From Caryophanales bacterium UBA6259 (GTDB lineage Bacteria; Bacillota; Bacilli; Tepidibacillales; Tepidibacillaceae): a stretch of DNA of 58,221 nt. The position numbers and the translations under genes are program-made. The notes beneath the pieces are model-generated. The model saw only the letters and a list, made by a program, of their open reading frames with translations, had not been told where the DNA came from and made no database searches. Shown one piece after another: positions 40,963-50,480 of the stretch (its first letter is position 1; each line of letters starts with the position of its first letter). The stretch spans positions 1-58,221 of the forward strand of contig DJVJ01000020.1 in the NCBI GenBank assembly GCA_002441135.1, in the 5' to 3' direction.

Positions 40963-42804
40963 TTATTGAATCCTCACTTTATATTCTTTTAACCAAATAT
41001 TAATTTGTAATAAATAAGCAAGAAGCTGTGGACCTGTCATCAACTGACCGAACCATGGTACATTAACATCTTTTACATCAGACTCTACTAGCTGTGTTAC
41101 ATATTTTCTATCAATAAGTTGATTTAATGGTTCATTTCCATCCGCCAGAATTTCGTTAATTTCTTCTTTTACAAGCTCCGTGTATTTTGGATGATGCGTC
41201 TTAGGATATGGGCTTTTTTTACGTTCAATAATCTCTATAGGAAGTAATTCCTTCATTGCTCTACGTATCAGCCCTTTCTCTCTTCCATCCATATTCTTCA
41301 TTTCCCATGGAATATTCCAAGCATATTCTACAATTCGATGATCAGCAAATGGAACTCTTACTTCTAATCCTGTGCCCATGGTCATTCGATCCTTTCTCTC
41401 TAAAAGAGTAGACATAAACCACGTCATGTTGATATAAAATAACTCTCTCATCTTTGCCTGTTCGTTAGTATCCGATGCTAATTTAGGAACCTCTGCTATG
41501 GTTTGCTGATATTTATCTTGGATATACCCTTCTAAATTTAATTTTGTTTTCAGTTCGGAGGAGATGATATTTTTTCGTATATTTAGCGAACGAACCCAAG
41601 GAAATGCTGTTGAATTTAAATCTTCCTTTCGGTAAAACCATGGATATCCACCAAAAATTTCATCAGCACATTCACCAGATAGTGCCACGGTTGCATTTTT
41701 TTTAACTTCCCGACTAAAAAGTAAAAGTGATGAATCGACATCTGCCATACCCGGCAAATCTCTCAAAAGAACCGCATCCTTTAGCGTCTTTACCAATGGT
41801 GGAATATCTAGAGTTATATTTTGGTGGTAAGAGTCAATGTATTCAGACATGATATTAATCCATTTTTGGTCTGAGTTTGGTTGGAATTCGCTGGCATTAA
41901 AATGCAAATAGTTATCTACATAATCAATGGAGTAGGTATTAAGTTCTCTCTTGCTACCCTGATATTGAGCTCCTGCGACTGCTGATATAATACTAGAGTC
42001 AAGGCCACCTGATAAGAATGTGCAAATTGGCACATCAGAAACTAATTGACGTTGAATGGAATCTACTAAAAGCTCTCTGATCTTTTCAATTGTGGTATTC
42101 TCATCATCAAGATGAGGGGCACTTTCTACCTGCCAATATCGATTGATTTTTAACCCCTTCCGGTCAAAGACTAAAAAATGCCCTGGTCTTAATTCCTTAA
42201 CCCCTTTAAACACCCCATTACCCGGGGTTCTAGAAGGACCTAAGCCAAATATTTCCGATAGTCCATCTTCATCAACCACCGCATCAACATCCGGATGAGC
42301 TAAAATCGCCTTTATTTCAGAACCAAATAATAAGCGATCCTCACTATGATGATAAAATAAAGGTTTTACCCCTAAACGATCACGCGCTAAAAAAAGCTTT
42401 TGTTTTGCTTCATCCCATACACCAAAGGCATAGATTCCATTTAATTTATTAACACTTCTTTCGCCCCATTCAATATAGGAAATTAATAGCACCTCTGTAT
42501 CCGAATTTGATTGAAACACATGACCTAATTCTTCTAGTTCACGTTTAAGCTCTGCTGTGTTGTATAGCTCTCCATTATAGGTAATCACATATTTTCGGTT
42601 TCCATAATCTCTAATCATTGGTTGTGCTCCACCCACTGGGTCAATAACGACCAACCGGGTATGGGCTAACCCTGAATTCGGTGAGAACCAGAAGCCATTA
42701 GCATCTGGCCCCCGATGACTCAACGTCCTTCCCATTTTTTCAATTACTTTTGTATATGAAGTCAAATCGATTTTCCAATCGATCCATCCTGCAATTCCAC
42801 ACAT
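40963..42804 (-). CDS. asnB: Asparagine synthase, glutamine-hydrolysing
   Basis: 613 residues. N-terminal glutaminase with catalytic Cys2 (MCGIAGW) and SHRGPDANG. C-terminal synthetase with PP-loop FLSGGLDSSIISA and GECADEIFGGYPWFY. It makes asparagine from aspartate, ATP and glutamine. The length is near the AsnO-type paralogue (about 614 residues) of Bacillus subtilis, which functions in sporulation; which paralogue this is cannot be fixed here. A Fur-box-like site lies upstream. Confidence 0.93.
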   Translation of the reverse strand: MCGIAGWIDWKIDLTSYTKVIEKMGRTLSHRGPDANGFWFSPNSGLAHTRLVVIDPVGGAQPMIRDYGNRKYVITYNGELYNTAELKRELEELGHVFQSNSDTEVLLISYIEWGERSVNKLNGIYAFGVWDEAKQKLFLARDRLGVKPLFYHHSEDRLLFGSEIKAILAHPDVDAVVDEDGLSEIFGLGPSRTPGNGVFKGVKELRPGHFLVFDRKGLKINRYWQVESAPHLDDENTTIEKIRELLVDSIQRQLVSDVPICTFLSGGLDSSIISAVAGAQYQGSKRELNTYSIDYVDNYLHFNASEFQPNSDQKWINIMSEYIDSYHQNITLDIPPLVKTLKDAVLLRDLPGMADVDSSLLLFSREVKKNATVALSGECADEIFGGYPWFYRKEDLNSTAFPWVRSLNIRKNIISSELKTKLNLEGYIQDKYQQTIAEVPKLASDTNEQAKMRELFYINMTWFMSTLLERKDRMTMGTGLEVRVPFADHRIVEYAWNIPWEMKNMDGREKGLIRRAMKELLPIEIIERKKSPYPKTHHPKYTELVKEEINEILADGNEPLNQLIDRKYVTQLVESDVKDVNVPWFGQLMTGPQLLAYLLQINIWLKEYKVRIQ

Positions 42805-42832
42805 TATTCTTCATCCCTTCACCATATTGAAT

Positions 42833-42851
42833 GATAACGATTTTCATTATC
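42833..42851. promoter_or_regulatory. Fur-box-like site upstream of asnB
   Basis: GATAACGATTTTCATTATC differs from the 19-base Fur consensus GATAATGATAATCATTATC at only a few positions. It lies 29-47 bases before the asnB start codon, inside the expected promoter. Confidence 0.65.
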
Positions 42852-42911
42852 ATCTATATATATTTACGTTGATTTTTAAAAAAGGTGATGGAATAATCGA
42901 TAAAATTTAAA

Positions 42912-42941
42912 ATCCCTCCTATCAAAAAGAGAAGGAGGGAT
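42912..42941 (-). terminator. Terminator of the aminopeptidase gene
   Basis: ATCCCTCCT (42912-42920) pairs with AGGAGGGAT (42933-42941). On the minus strand TTTTAAATTTT follows. Confidence 0.85.
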
Positions 42942-42961
42942 AATTATTCAGTTAATTTAAA

Positions 42962-44263
42962 TTATAATTTATAAAATGCATTAAAAGACTGGATAATATA
43001 ATCGTGATCCTTCACACTTGCTAGCTCTCTGATGGAATGCATTGCAAGCATCGGATTTCCAATGTCAACAGAGCGAATATCTACCTGTGTAGAGGAAATT
43101 GGTCCAATTGTAGAGCCACCTCTAACATCAGAGCGATTTACAAATTTTTGTACTGGAATATTGTTTTCTTTGCAAATTTGTTCATATACAGCAATAGAAT
43201 CGCTATCTGAGGTATAGCTAAAGTTAGAATTGATTTTAATCACAGGACCGCCATCTAATTGTGGCTTATTTACCGGGTCATGTTTTTCAGGTCGATTTGG
43301 ATGGATTGCATGAGCCATATCCGCTGAAATCATAAAGGAATGAGCAAGGGCACGGAAATAATCCTCTCTCTCTTTTCCTAATGCATATCCAATTCGTTCT
43401 AATACATTAGCTAGCATTGGTGCATTGGCGCCTTGTCTTGTTCTACTTCCAATCTCCTCATTATCAAAGCAAACCATCACATTTGTAGCTAATGATGCTT
43501 TAGCATTTTTCAAAGCAGTTATCCCAGCATGAACCATAGCTAGATTGTCTAATCGGCCAACAGAGATTAACTCTTGATTTAAGCCGATAATACTTCCTTT
43601 TTCATATTCATATAAAAATAAATCAAAATCGATAATATCCTCAGCATCTATCTTTAGTTCTTCTGCAATAAGCTTTGTTAAAAATCCATCTTTCTCTAAG
43701 GTTTCCGATACTAGTCCAAGAAGTGGTAGTGTGTCGATTTGACGATTGAGCTCAATTCCTTCATTTACTTTGTTGTTCATATGTATAGCAACATTAGGAA
43801 TAATTAATAAAGGACGGTTAAAATTCACCAATTTTGTTTTAGGCTGTAATGGATTTTCACCCTTTACCATTACCCTACCAGCCAATGATAATGGACGATC
43901 TAACCAAGTGTTTACAATTGGCCCACCATAAACCTCCGTATTTAGCTTTAAATAGTTGGCTGTTGTCATTTCTGGGTTTGGTTTTACACGAAAAGTTGGG
44001 CTATCCGTATGTGCAGCAATCAATTTAAATCCATGCTGTTCTATTTGACCCTCCCCCACAATAAATGCAATTAATGCGGAGTTATTTCTAGTAACATAGT
44101 ATTTTCCACCCTTACTTAATTTCCAGGCATCACTAAATTCTAGTTCTTTAAATCCTGCTTGATCCAACTCTTCTTTTACTGTTTTTACCGCATGGAAAGC
44201 AGTAGGACTTTTATAAATAAAGTCAATTAATTCTTGAGCTAATTGTTGTTGAGTGTTTTCCAT
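42962..44263 (-). CDS. apeB: M18 family aminopeptidase
   Basis: 433 residues of the dinuclear zinc aspartyl-aminopeptidase family. Metal and catalytic residues are seen in LIAAHTDSPTFRVKP (His, Asp), VCFDNEEIGSRTRQGA (Glu-Glu), SADMAHAIHPN (Asp, His) and VDIGNPMLAMHSIRE (His). Cytoplasmic peptide turnover. Single gene; terminator downstream. Confidence 0.93.
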   Translation of the reverse strand: MENTQQQLAQELIDFIYKSPTAFHAVKTVKEELDQAGFKELEFSDAWKLSKGGKYYVTRNNSALIAFIVGEGQIEQHGFKLIAAHTDSPTFRVKPNPEMTTANYLKLNTEVYGGPIVNTWLDRPLSLAGRVMVKGENPLQPKTKLVNFNRPLLIIPNVAIHMNNKVNEGIELNRQIDTLPLLGLVSETLEKDGFLTKLIAEELKIDAEDIIDFDLFLYEYEKGSIIGLNQELISVGRLDNLAMVHAGITALKNAKASLATNVMVCFDNEEIGSRTRQGANAPMLANVLERIGYALGKEREDYFRALAHSFMISADMAHAIHPNRPEKHDPVNKPQLDGGPVIKINSNFSYTSDSDSIAVYEQICKENNIPVQKFVNRSDVRGGSTIGPISSTQVDIRSVDIGNPMLAMHSIRELASVKDHDYIIQSFNAFYKL

Positions 44264-44340
44264 AATACCCTCCTATATTTTATTTCGTTGAATTTATGTA
44301 AGTATCTCTAATATATCAGATTATATCAAAAAAAGAAAAA

Positions 44341-44364
44341 AGAATGACCATTTAGAGTCATTCT
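44341..44364 (-). terminator. Terminator of the rhodanese gene
   Basis: AGAATGAC (44341-44348) pairs with GTCATTCT (44357-44364). On the minus strand TTTTTTCTTTTTTTG follows. Confidence 0.9.
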
Positions 44365-44412
44365 CTCCCTTATATTTACATTTTATATTTATACCTTATA
44401 AACTAATTATTA

Positions 44413-44919
44413 TTATTGAACCACAGGTAACTCAGCTTTTTCCCAAGCTCCCATTCCACCGATCATAGATTGTGCATTTAATCCAGCAATTTTCATTGCA
44501 GATGCAGTTTTAGAAGCATTTTGTCCTGAATAACATACAACAAGAATTGGCTTATCTGCAGGAATGGTATCTAATCCATTTCCAATATCAGCGATTTGCA
44601 TATTTACAGCACCTTCAATATGTCCTTTAGCAAAATCTTCTGCAGCACGAATATCAATTACATAGAAATTAGCCATTTGATCTTTTACCGCGTCAAGCTT
44701 AACCATTAGCGTTTTTTCTTGATTGGTTAAGAAATTCTTTACTACTTCATCAACAATTGCATCTTCATCTACTTCTGGAGCTGGTTGAGTAGCTGCTGGC
44801 TGCTCAGATGATGGTGTAGTAGTTGGTGCCGCAGTTTCCTTTTCAGCACAACCTGTTGCAAATGCCATTAATGAAATGACCATCACCATTAATAATAAAG
44901 ATATACGTTTTTTTAACAT
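44413..44919 (-). CDS. Rhodanese-like lipoprotein
   Basis: 168 residues. Lipoprotein signal with lipobox ATGC (Cys24), a Thr/Pro/Ala-rich linker (about 30-50), then a rhodanese domain FYVIDIRAAEDFAKGHIEGAVNM with the active-site loop VCYSGQNAS (Cys). It is anchored outside the membrane and probably carries sulfane sulfur. GGGGGAGA precedes the ATG. Two inverted repeats lie in its leader. Confidence 0.92.
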   Translation of the reverse strand: MLKKRISLLLMVMVISLMAFATGCAEKETAAPTTTPSSEQPAATQPAPEVDEDAIVDEVVKNFLTNQEKTLMVKLDAVKDQMANFYVIDIRAAEDFAKGHIEGAVNMQIADIGNGLDTIPADKPILVVCYSGQNASKTASAMKIAGLNAQSMIGGMGAWEKAELPVVQ

Positions 44920-44971
44920 TGAAAATCTCCCCCTAAACCATTTTTTAATTTGATTTTTTATTATTGGATTT

Positions 44972-45013
44972 GTACAAATTTATTTGTACTTGGTTTTAGA
45001 TTCTTCTAAAACC
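44972..45013 (-). promoter_or_regulatory. Two inverted repeats in the rhodanese leader
   Basis: GTACAAAT/ATTTGTAC (44972-44979 with 44982-44989, 2-base centre) and GGTTTTAGA/TCTAAAACC (44992-45000 with 45005-45013). In mRNA order the second comes first, right after a stray AAAGGAGGTG with no fitting start codon. The first looks like a protein operator, the second like an RNA hairpin. Confidence 0.45.
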
Positions 45014-45314
45014 ACCTCCTTTAATATATAAAAGTATTATGTATTAATTTTCACATTATAATAATTATAATTTAATAATTATTTATATTTAATGGGTTGA
45101 AATCTAATATTAATTGTGAATTTATAATCAATCTTTGATTGTTTTTATCTTTGAAATCATTATATTATAGATTCAATTAAAAAAATATCATTTTAAAATA
45201 ATGTTCAGAAAGCATTCACACTTAATAAAAAATCAGGATAATTTCCTCTATGACGATAATAATAAAAGCTCCAATTGTTGCAATTTAATGGCCGAATGAT
45301 GGCTAAAGTTTGAC
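45014..45314. other. AT-rich intergenic region
   Basis: No supported gene. On the minus strand about 45230-45290 a hydrophobic run ATIGAFIIIVIEE can be read before a stop, without start or ribosome site. It may be a remnant of a membrane-protein gene, but this is weak. Confidence 0.3.
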
Positions 45315-45370
45315 ATTAGAAAAGCTTGGCTTTTGAGGCAAAAGGTTAGCTGCTCTAATTTCGATAAGAA
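45315..45370. repeat. Dispersed intergenic repeat, copy A
   Basis: It shares AAAAGCTTGGCTTTT and a second block (GGCAAAAGGTTAGCTGCTCT, then ATTTCGATA) with copy B at 54281-54377. Copy A lacks about 18 bases of the internal hairpin. Non-coding, next to a gene end. Confidence 0.8.
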
Positions 45371-45388
45371 AAGTGATACTTTCTTGTC

Positions 45389-45426
45389 AAAAAAAAAAAA
45401 AATAAGTCTGTTTATGCAGACTTATT
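45389..45426 (-). terminator. Terminator of the yuiD-like gene
   Basis: AATAAGTCTG (45401-45410) pairs with CAGACTTATT (45417-45426). The minus strand ends in 12 or more T. Confidence 0.93.
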
Positions 45427-45475
45427 CCGACTTATTTATCGACTTTATATATAATCAAATTTCTGGATATCAGGA

Positions 45476-45928
45476 TCAGGATATCAGCATCGCTACCGTT
45501 ACACCAAATATTGCGCCCACCAAAACCTCTAATGGCTTATGACCTAATAATTCCTTTAATGGAGTATGAGTCCATTTCGGCTTATGCTTCAAGTTTTCTA
45601 GTAAAAGATGAAAATCCTTTACAAGAACATTTAAAATCTTTGCGTGCTTTGATGCCTGATAACGTACTCCTGCAGCATCCCACATCGTGATTAAAGCAAA
45701 AACAGCTGCAATAGCAAAATAAGAAGATGTAATTCCTTCTTTCAATCCTATTGCCGTTGTTAAAGATGAAACCATTGCTGAATGTGAGCTAGGCATTCCA
45801 CCATTGCTAAAAACGATCATGGGATTAAAATTTTTATTTACAATCCATTCGATTGGAAATTTGATAGCTTGAGCTAAGGCCATTGTAAAAATGGCAATCA
45901 TTACTGGGTAGTCGCTGAGCATAGCCAT
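45476..45928 (-). CDS. Divergent PAP2 family protein (YuiD/DUF212)
   Basis: 150 residues with about four membrane helices. GGMPSSHSAMVSSLTTAIGL and MWDAAGVRYQASKHA are the conserved DUF212 motifs, related to acid phosphatase/phosphotransferases. C-terminal LKELLGHKPLEVLVGAIFG is also conserved. Substrate is probably a phospholipid or prenyl phosphate; unproven. Confidence 0.9.
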   Translation of the reverse strand: MAMLSDYPVMIAIFTMALAQAIKFPIEWIVNKNFNPMIVFSNGGMPSSHSAMVSSLTTAIGLKEGITSSYFAIAAVFALITMWDAAGVRYQASKHAKILNVLVKDFHLLLENLKHKPKWTHTPLKELLGHKPLEVLVGAIFGVTVAMLIS

Positions 45929-45964
45929 TGGTATTAAAGGTCCCCTTTACATTTCATTATTTTG

Positions 45965-46474
45965 TTAACATGTTTTGTTCATTTCAATTATTTGTTTTGG
46001 AGACATTAATGCATTACTGTATATATGTCGTGGAGCATTAGAAAATCTATTTAATGCATCCTTGGGCAAATAGTCTACTAAAAATGATGGATATAATTCG
46101 TATTCGTTTAATCGATCTATTGGAACAAATTGAATTGTGAGTTGAGTTGCATCTGGATTTTGAATCACGTCACCAATATTAATTTTCCAATCCTCTATAT
46201 CCACAAGATAATACCATCCGAATTCATGATGTTCTATTTCTTTAAACTTAAAAATATTTTCATTAAAATATATTAATTTGTTTATTTTTCCGACCATCTT
46301 TGTTTCCTCAAATACTTCCCTCAGCACCGATTCTTCAATTGGTTCACCAAAATCCACTCGTCCACCAATAAGAAAGGAGAAGCTATCCTTCCACTTCGTG
46401 ATCAATAAATGATTATCGCGAATTATAATTGCTCTAGTAACAATGTTAACCTTTTGGTTTTCCTTTAGAATCAT
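45965..46474 (-). CDS. Nudix hydrolase
   Basis: 169 residues. The Nudix box GGRVDFGEPIEESVLREVFEE is followed by T-K-M-V (G-x5-E-x7-REVxEE). Hydrolyses a nucleoside diphosphate-linked compound of unknown identity. GGAGGGTAGAT precedes the ATG. A partial repeat C lies just upstream at 46487-46530. Confidence 0.88.
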   Translation of the reverse strand: MILKENQKVNIVTRAIIIRDNHLLITKWKDSFSFLIGGRVDFGEPIEESVLREVFEETKMVGKINKLIYFNENIFKFKEIEHHEFGWYYLVDIEDWKINIGDVIQNPDATQLTIQFVPIDRLNEYELYPSFLVDYLPKDALNRFSNAPRHIYSNALMSPKQIIEMNKTC

Positions 46475-46486
46475 ATCTACCCTCCA

Positions 46487-46530
46487 TTATTTTAGAAAAG
46501 CTTGGCTTTTTGCCTTCTACTTTCCTATTA
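46487..46530. repeat. Dispersed intergenic repeat, partial copy C
   Basis: TTTTAGAAAAGCTTGGCTTTT matches the 5' block of copies A and B. After it comes TTTCCTAT, the inverse of the ATAGGAAA in copy B. Shorter and less certain than A and B. Confidence 0.6.
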
Positions 46531-46549
46531 GATAAAAAAGGAAACGGTT

Positions 46550-48007
46550 TTAGCGCTTCCTTTCATTATTAATTAAATCATATTTTAGATCCCATAGCTG
46601 TTGAGATAAATCCACATGATAGATATGGGGATTTTTCAAACGTCTAATCTCTTCCGATAAAGAAGCTAGCTCTTGTCGGGCATTTAATTTAATTTCCTCC
46701 AATGAAGGGGATTGATATATTTGTGTTCCTTGTTCAAAAACAGGCACTAATAATTCCTTTGCTATAAAATTCTTCATTGCTTTTTTCTTCCATGTATTAA
46801 TCGGATCAAAAGCAACAAATTCATCCTTCGGGATTTCTTCTTCTTTTAGCATCATTAAATCAAGTATTGCCCGATTAGTGCTTTGATCATAAAATCTGAC
46901 CGATTTTTTACAACCGGGAGTAGTGATTTTCTCTGGATTTTCACTAATTTTAATTTTTGGTTTAAATTCATCCTGCTCTTTTTCCGCCACTAATTTATAT
47001 ACAAAGCCTAAGGATGGACAATTTTTAGAGACAATTAGATTGGTTCCAACTCCCCAAATATCTATTTTAGCTCCTTGAAGCTTTAAATCTCTAATCAAAA
47101 ATTCATCTAAGTCATTTGAAGCAACAATTTTTGCTTCAGGAAAACCAGCATCGTCCAACATTTTTCTTCCAACTTTAGACAGATACGCTAAATCGCCTGA
47201 ATCAAGACGAATGCCATAATTGACAAACTTTTCCCCGTATTTATATTTCATTTGCTTAAATGTTTCTATGGCGTTAGGAATCCCACTTTTAATCGTATTA
47301 TATGTATCCACTAAAAGAATTGCATTATTCGGAAATGCTTCTGAAAAAGCTAAGAAAGCTTCTAGCTCAGTTGGATAGCTTTGAACATATGCATGTGCAT
47401 GGGTTCCTTTCACTGGAATATTAAATAGCTTTCCTGATAAAACATTCGAAGTCGCAGCTACACCACCAATATAAGCAGCTCGTGCCCCATAAATCCCTGC
47501 ATCTGGGCCTTGTGCTCTTCTTAAACCAAATTCTAATACAGGATCATTCTCTGCTGCATGTAATATTCTTGATGCCTTGGTTGCAATTAGAGATTGGTGA
47601 TTTACTATATTTAAAATAGCAGTCTCAATTAAATGTGCTTCTAATAAATTGGTTTCAATCCGAATCACAGGTTCACTTGGAAATATCACTGTACCCTCTG
47701 GAACTGCCCAAAGATTTCCTGTGAATTTAAAATTAGTCAAATAGTGAAAGAACTCTTCATCGTAGGGGTAAGTTCCTCTTAAGTATTCAATATCTTCCTC
47801 TGTAAAGCTTAATCCATTAATATATTCTATTACTTGTTCTAAACCTGCAAATATAGTGTATCCACTACCACAAGGATTTTTTCTAAAAAACACATCAAAA
47901 ACGACTTCTTTACTTAACAAATCATTTTTATAATGAGCATACATCATATTAATTTGGTAATAATCAGTTAGTAAAGTAAGATTTCGAGTATAGTTCTCTA
48001 TCTCCAT
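46550..48007 (-). CDS. pncB: Nicotinate phosphoribosyltransferase
   Basis: 485 residues. It converts nicotinate and PRPP to nicotinate mononucleotide in NAD salvage. Motifs: LTDYYQINMMYAHY at the N-terminus, FGLRRAQGPDAG, GTHAHAYVQSY, LVDTYNTIKSG, YGIRLDSGDLAYLS and WGVGTNLIVS. Length fits the long Firmicute type. AAGGAGAACATCC precedes the ATG. Confidence 0.95.
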   Translation of the reverse strand: MEIENYTRNLTLLTDYYQINMMYAHYKNDLLSKEVVFDVFFRKNPCGSGYTIFAGLEQVIEYINGLSFTEEDIEYLRGTYPYDEEFFHYLTNFKFTGNLWAVPEGTVIFPSEPVIRIETNLLEAHLIETAILNIVNHQSLIATKASRILHAAENDPVLEFGLRRAQGPDAGIYGARAAYIGGVAATSNVLSGKLFNIPVKGTHAHAYVQSYPTELEAFLAFSEAFPNNAILLVDTYNTIKSGIPNAIETFKQMKYKYGEKFVNYGIRLDSGDLAYLSKVGRKMLDDAGFPEAKIVASNDLDEFLIRDLKLQGAKIDIWGVGTNLIVSKNCPSLGFVYKLVAEKEQDEFKPKIKISENPEKITTPGCKKSVRFYDQSTNRAILDLMMLKEEEIPKDEFVAFDPINTWKKKAMKNFIAKELLVPVFEQGTQIYQSPSLEEIKLNARQELASLSEEIRRLKNPHIYHVDLSQQLWDLKYDLINNERKR

Positions 48008-48086
48008 GGATGTTCTCCTTTTAATTTAGAAAATTTAGCTTATAGTTTCTATTTTACCATTATAATAGATAATTTCACTATAAAAA

Positions 48087-48112
48087 AACACTACGCTTAT
48101 TTACGTAGTGTT
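48087..48112 (-). terminator. Terminator of RNase P RNA
   Basis: AACACTACG (48087-48095) pairs with CGTAGTGTT (48104-48112). The minus strand continues TTTTTTT. It lies just after the rnpB 3' end. Confidence 0.88.
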
Positions 48113-48120
48113 GTTTATGT

Positions 48121-48530
48121 AGAAGGAAAGTAAGCCTGTAAGCCGAGTTTTGTTCTTCGAGTGGTATAACGCCTAACATAGTTAGGCTTCCACTATTGAA
48201 GTGGCAATCATCTATCTAGGCCATATATTACTACATGGCTCAAGCGACCAACCCGAACGCAGAGCGGGCAGCTCCAAAAGCGTTCCTATCAGGTCTTGCT
48301 CCAGATGGGGTTTACCAGGGAATAAGTCGCCATATTCCCTCGTGGTCTCTTACACCACGGTTGCATCCTTACCTGCATCTTTACAGATACATAGGCGGTC
48401 TATTTCTGTGGCACTATCCTTCAGATCGCTCTGACTGGACGTTATCCAGCATCCTGCCCTATGGAGCTCGGACTTTCCTCTCGTGGTTCCTTGCGGAGAT
48501 CCACCAGCGATTACCCAGCTTACTTTCCCT
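48121..48530 (-). ncRNA. rnpB: RNase P RNA (Bacillus type B)
   Basis: Read on the minus strand, the ends pair as P1 (GAAAGTAAGC with GCTTACTTTC). The catalytic core signatures are present: GAGAGGAAAGTCCGAGCTCC near the 5' part, ACAGAAATAGACCGCC in the middle, and AGGTAAGGATGCAACCGTGG followed by GAGACCACGAG. Matures the 5' ends of tRNAs. Two plus-strand ORFs across it (48201-48434, 48235-48561) are not genes. Ends are approximate. Confidence 0.95.
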
Positions 48531-48648
48531 TATGACATCAAAAGTAATATTAAATTGTTAATTAATATCAATCACAGTAATAACAAGTATAACAAAATTA
48601 ATGGTTATGTTCAAACCAAAGATTATGGTTCCACTGGAAACATTTATA

Positions 48649-49764
48649 TTAGATAAATTGAAATGGATTGGTATCTGTTTCCGATATGATCACTTCTGTA
48701 GAATACTTTCGATTCTTTAATTCAGTTTGTAGGAATGAATTTAATATCGGTAAAATATTCTTTTCTATATTATGTCCTGCATCAATAATTGTTAAACCAT
48801 TTGCTAATGCTTCATGAGCAGTATGATAATAAATATCACCTGTAACTAATACATCCGCTCCTCTAAAAGATGCTTTAGAAACAAAGCTATTACCATCCCC
48901 ACCAACTACAGCTACTTTTTTAATCTCTTGGTCTAGATTGCCAATAGCTCTTACCGCTTTTACTCCTAATTTTCCTTTAACAAAATTGGCAAAATCGTAA
49001 AACTTCATTGGCTGCTTTAATTTTCCTATCCGTCCAATTCCATAGCTTTTTCCTTTGATTTCTACTGGATAGATATCATAAGCAACCTCTTCATAAGGAT
49101 GAACATGAAGCATTGCTTTGATAATTTGATTTTGCTTCTCCTCAGGAATAATTGTCTCGATTCTAACCTCTTCCACCTGCTCCAATTGATTCTGTTTACC
49201 GATAAACGGGGTTGTTCCTTCTCTTGGCATAAATGTTCCCGTTCCCTCAATATTAAAGGTACAATGACTATAATTCCCAATCCAACCTGCTCCTGCAGAA
49301 GAAATCGCATCAATGATCACCTGTTGATGATCTTTTGGAACGAATACGACAAACTTTTTTAATTTTTGATTGGTATGCTCCTCTAATAATGTTATATCCT
49401 CTAGTTCTAATTGTTGAGAGAGGACGTCATTCACTCCTCCATCAGCCATATCTAGATTTGTATGAGCGACATAAACAGAAATATCCGCTTTGATTAGTTT
49501 TTCGTAAATTTTCCCCTGAGGTAAATCCGTGCGCAAGTTTTTAAGTGGCTTATAAATAACTGCATGATGTGAAATGATTAAATCTACCTCTTTTGCGATA
49601 GCTTCATCCACAACATTCTCTAAAATATCGAGTGTAACCATCACTTTCTTTATTTCTTTATTCAAAGAACCCACCTGCAAGCCAATTTTGTCATCTGGTA
49701 AGGCTAAGGATTTTGGGGCTAGTTCTTCGATTAGTTGGATGATTGTTTGTCCTTTTGCATACAT
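48649..49764 (-). CDS. yqfO: Nif3-like dinuclear metal centre protein YqfO
   Basis: 371 residues from ATG 49764, behind AAGGTGATTCA. The Nif3 halves contain HHAVIYKPLKNLR, HTNLDMADGGVND, VVGGDGNSFVSKA and TGDIYYHTAHEA, with His/Glu/Asp metal ligands. A PII-like insert (about 128-230) is typical for Bacillales. Likely GTP cyclohydrolase-1-like metal enzyme, function not settled. Overlaps trmK by 34 bases. Confidence 0.93.
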   Translation of the reverse strand: MYAKGQTIIQLIEELAPKSLALPDDKIGLQVGSLNKEIKKVMVTLDILENVVDEAIAKEVDLIISHHAVIYKPLKNLRTDLPQGKIYEKLIKADISVYVAHTNLDMADGGVNDVLSQQLELEDITLLEEHTNQKLKKFVVFVPKDHQQVIIDAISSAGAGWIGNYSHCTFNIEGTGTFMPREGTTPFIGKQNQLEQVEEVRIETIIPEEKQNQIIKAMLHVHPYEEVAYDIYPVEIKGKSYGIGRIGKLKQPMKFYDFANFVKGKLGVKAVRAIGNLDQEIKKVAVVGGDGNSFVSKASFRGADVLVTGDIYYHTAHEALANGLTIIDAGHNIEKNILPILNSFLQTELKNRKYSTEVIISETDTNPFQFI

Positions 49765-50480
49765 TGAATCACCTTCTCTATCCATTGTTTTTCCTTTAGT
49801 AGAGCTTCTTTCTTTTCCTCTTGCTCACTGCGAGAATTTTCAATCTGCTTTAGGATAATATCTATTTTCTTTTTTTCTCTTTCCCATTTCTTAATTAATA
49901 TTGGTGATTTTTTTTGCCATAAAACTGGACCTATTTTTAATAATTCGTCCATTGTTAGATCAGAAGTCGAGATTGTTGACTCTGAAGCCTTAGCCTTTTC
50001 AGCAACGATAATCTCATATATTTTCTCATTTTCTTCAAGAATATCCTCATCTATAATTCCCCAGTCATGCTCTTGTAACCATTCACGAAGAATTGCTTCT
50101 CCAACATTTGGCTGTAATACCAAACGTTGAATATTGGTTAGCTTTATTTGCCCTTGGTCCAAAATCGTAGCAATTAATGCACCACCCATACCTGCAATGG
50201 TTATCACATCTACTTCATTTTCGTCTATTACCTCTAGTCCATTTCCTTTTCTAACCGAAATAAATTCCGATAAATTTAAGCTCTGCACAAAGCCTAATGC
50301 TGTTTGAAATGGTCCATCATTGACTTCTCCAGCAATAACAAACTTTGAAATTTGATTCTTCACTAAGTAGGCAGGAAGTAATGCATGATCAGAGCCTATA
50401 TCTGCTACTTTTGTGTCTCTTGGTACATAGCCAGCAATATCCATTAATCGTTTAGATAGGTTTAAATTATCCATCGACAT
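49731..50480 (-). CDS. trmK: tRNA (adenine-22-N1)-methyltransferase TrmK
   Basis: 249 residues. SAM-binding motif VADIGSDHALLPAYLV and the motif ITIAGMGGALIATIL with VLQPNV match TrmK (YqfN). A coiled-coil-like, Lys/Glu-rich C-terminus follows from about residue 195. It methylates A22 of tRNAs with SAM. Conserved order rpoD-trmK-yqfO as in Bacillus, but without cccA between. Confidence 0.94.
   Translation of the reverse strand: MSMDNLNLSKRLMDIAGYVPRDTKVADIGSDHALLPAYLVKNQISKFVIAGEVNDGPFQTALGFVQSLNLSEFISVRKGNGLEVIDENEVDVITIAGMGGALIATILDQGQIKLTNIQRLVLQPNVGEAILREWLQEHDWGIIDEDILEENEKIYEIIVAEKAKASESTISTSDLTMDELLKIGPVLWQKKSPILIKKWEREKKKIDIILKQIENSRSEQEEKKEALLKEKQWIEKVIQCMQKDKQSSN

Noticed and set aside
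48201..48561. Two plus-strand ORFs of 77 and 108 codons
   Set aside because: They lie inside RNase P RNA on the other strand and have no ribosome site.
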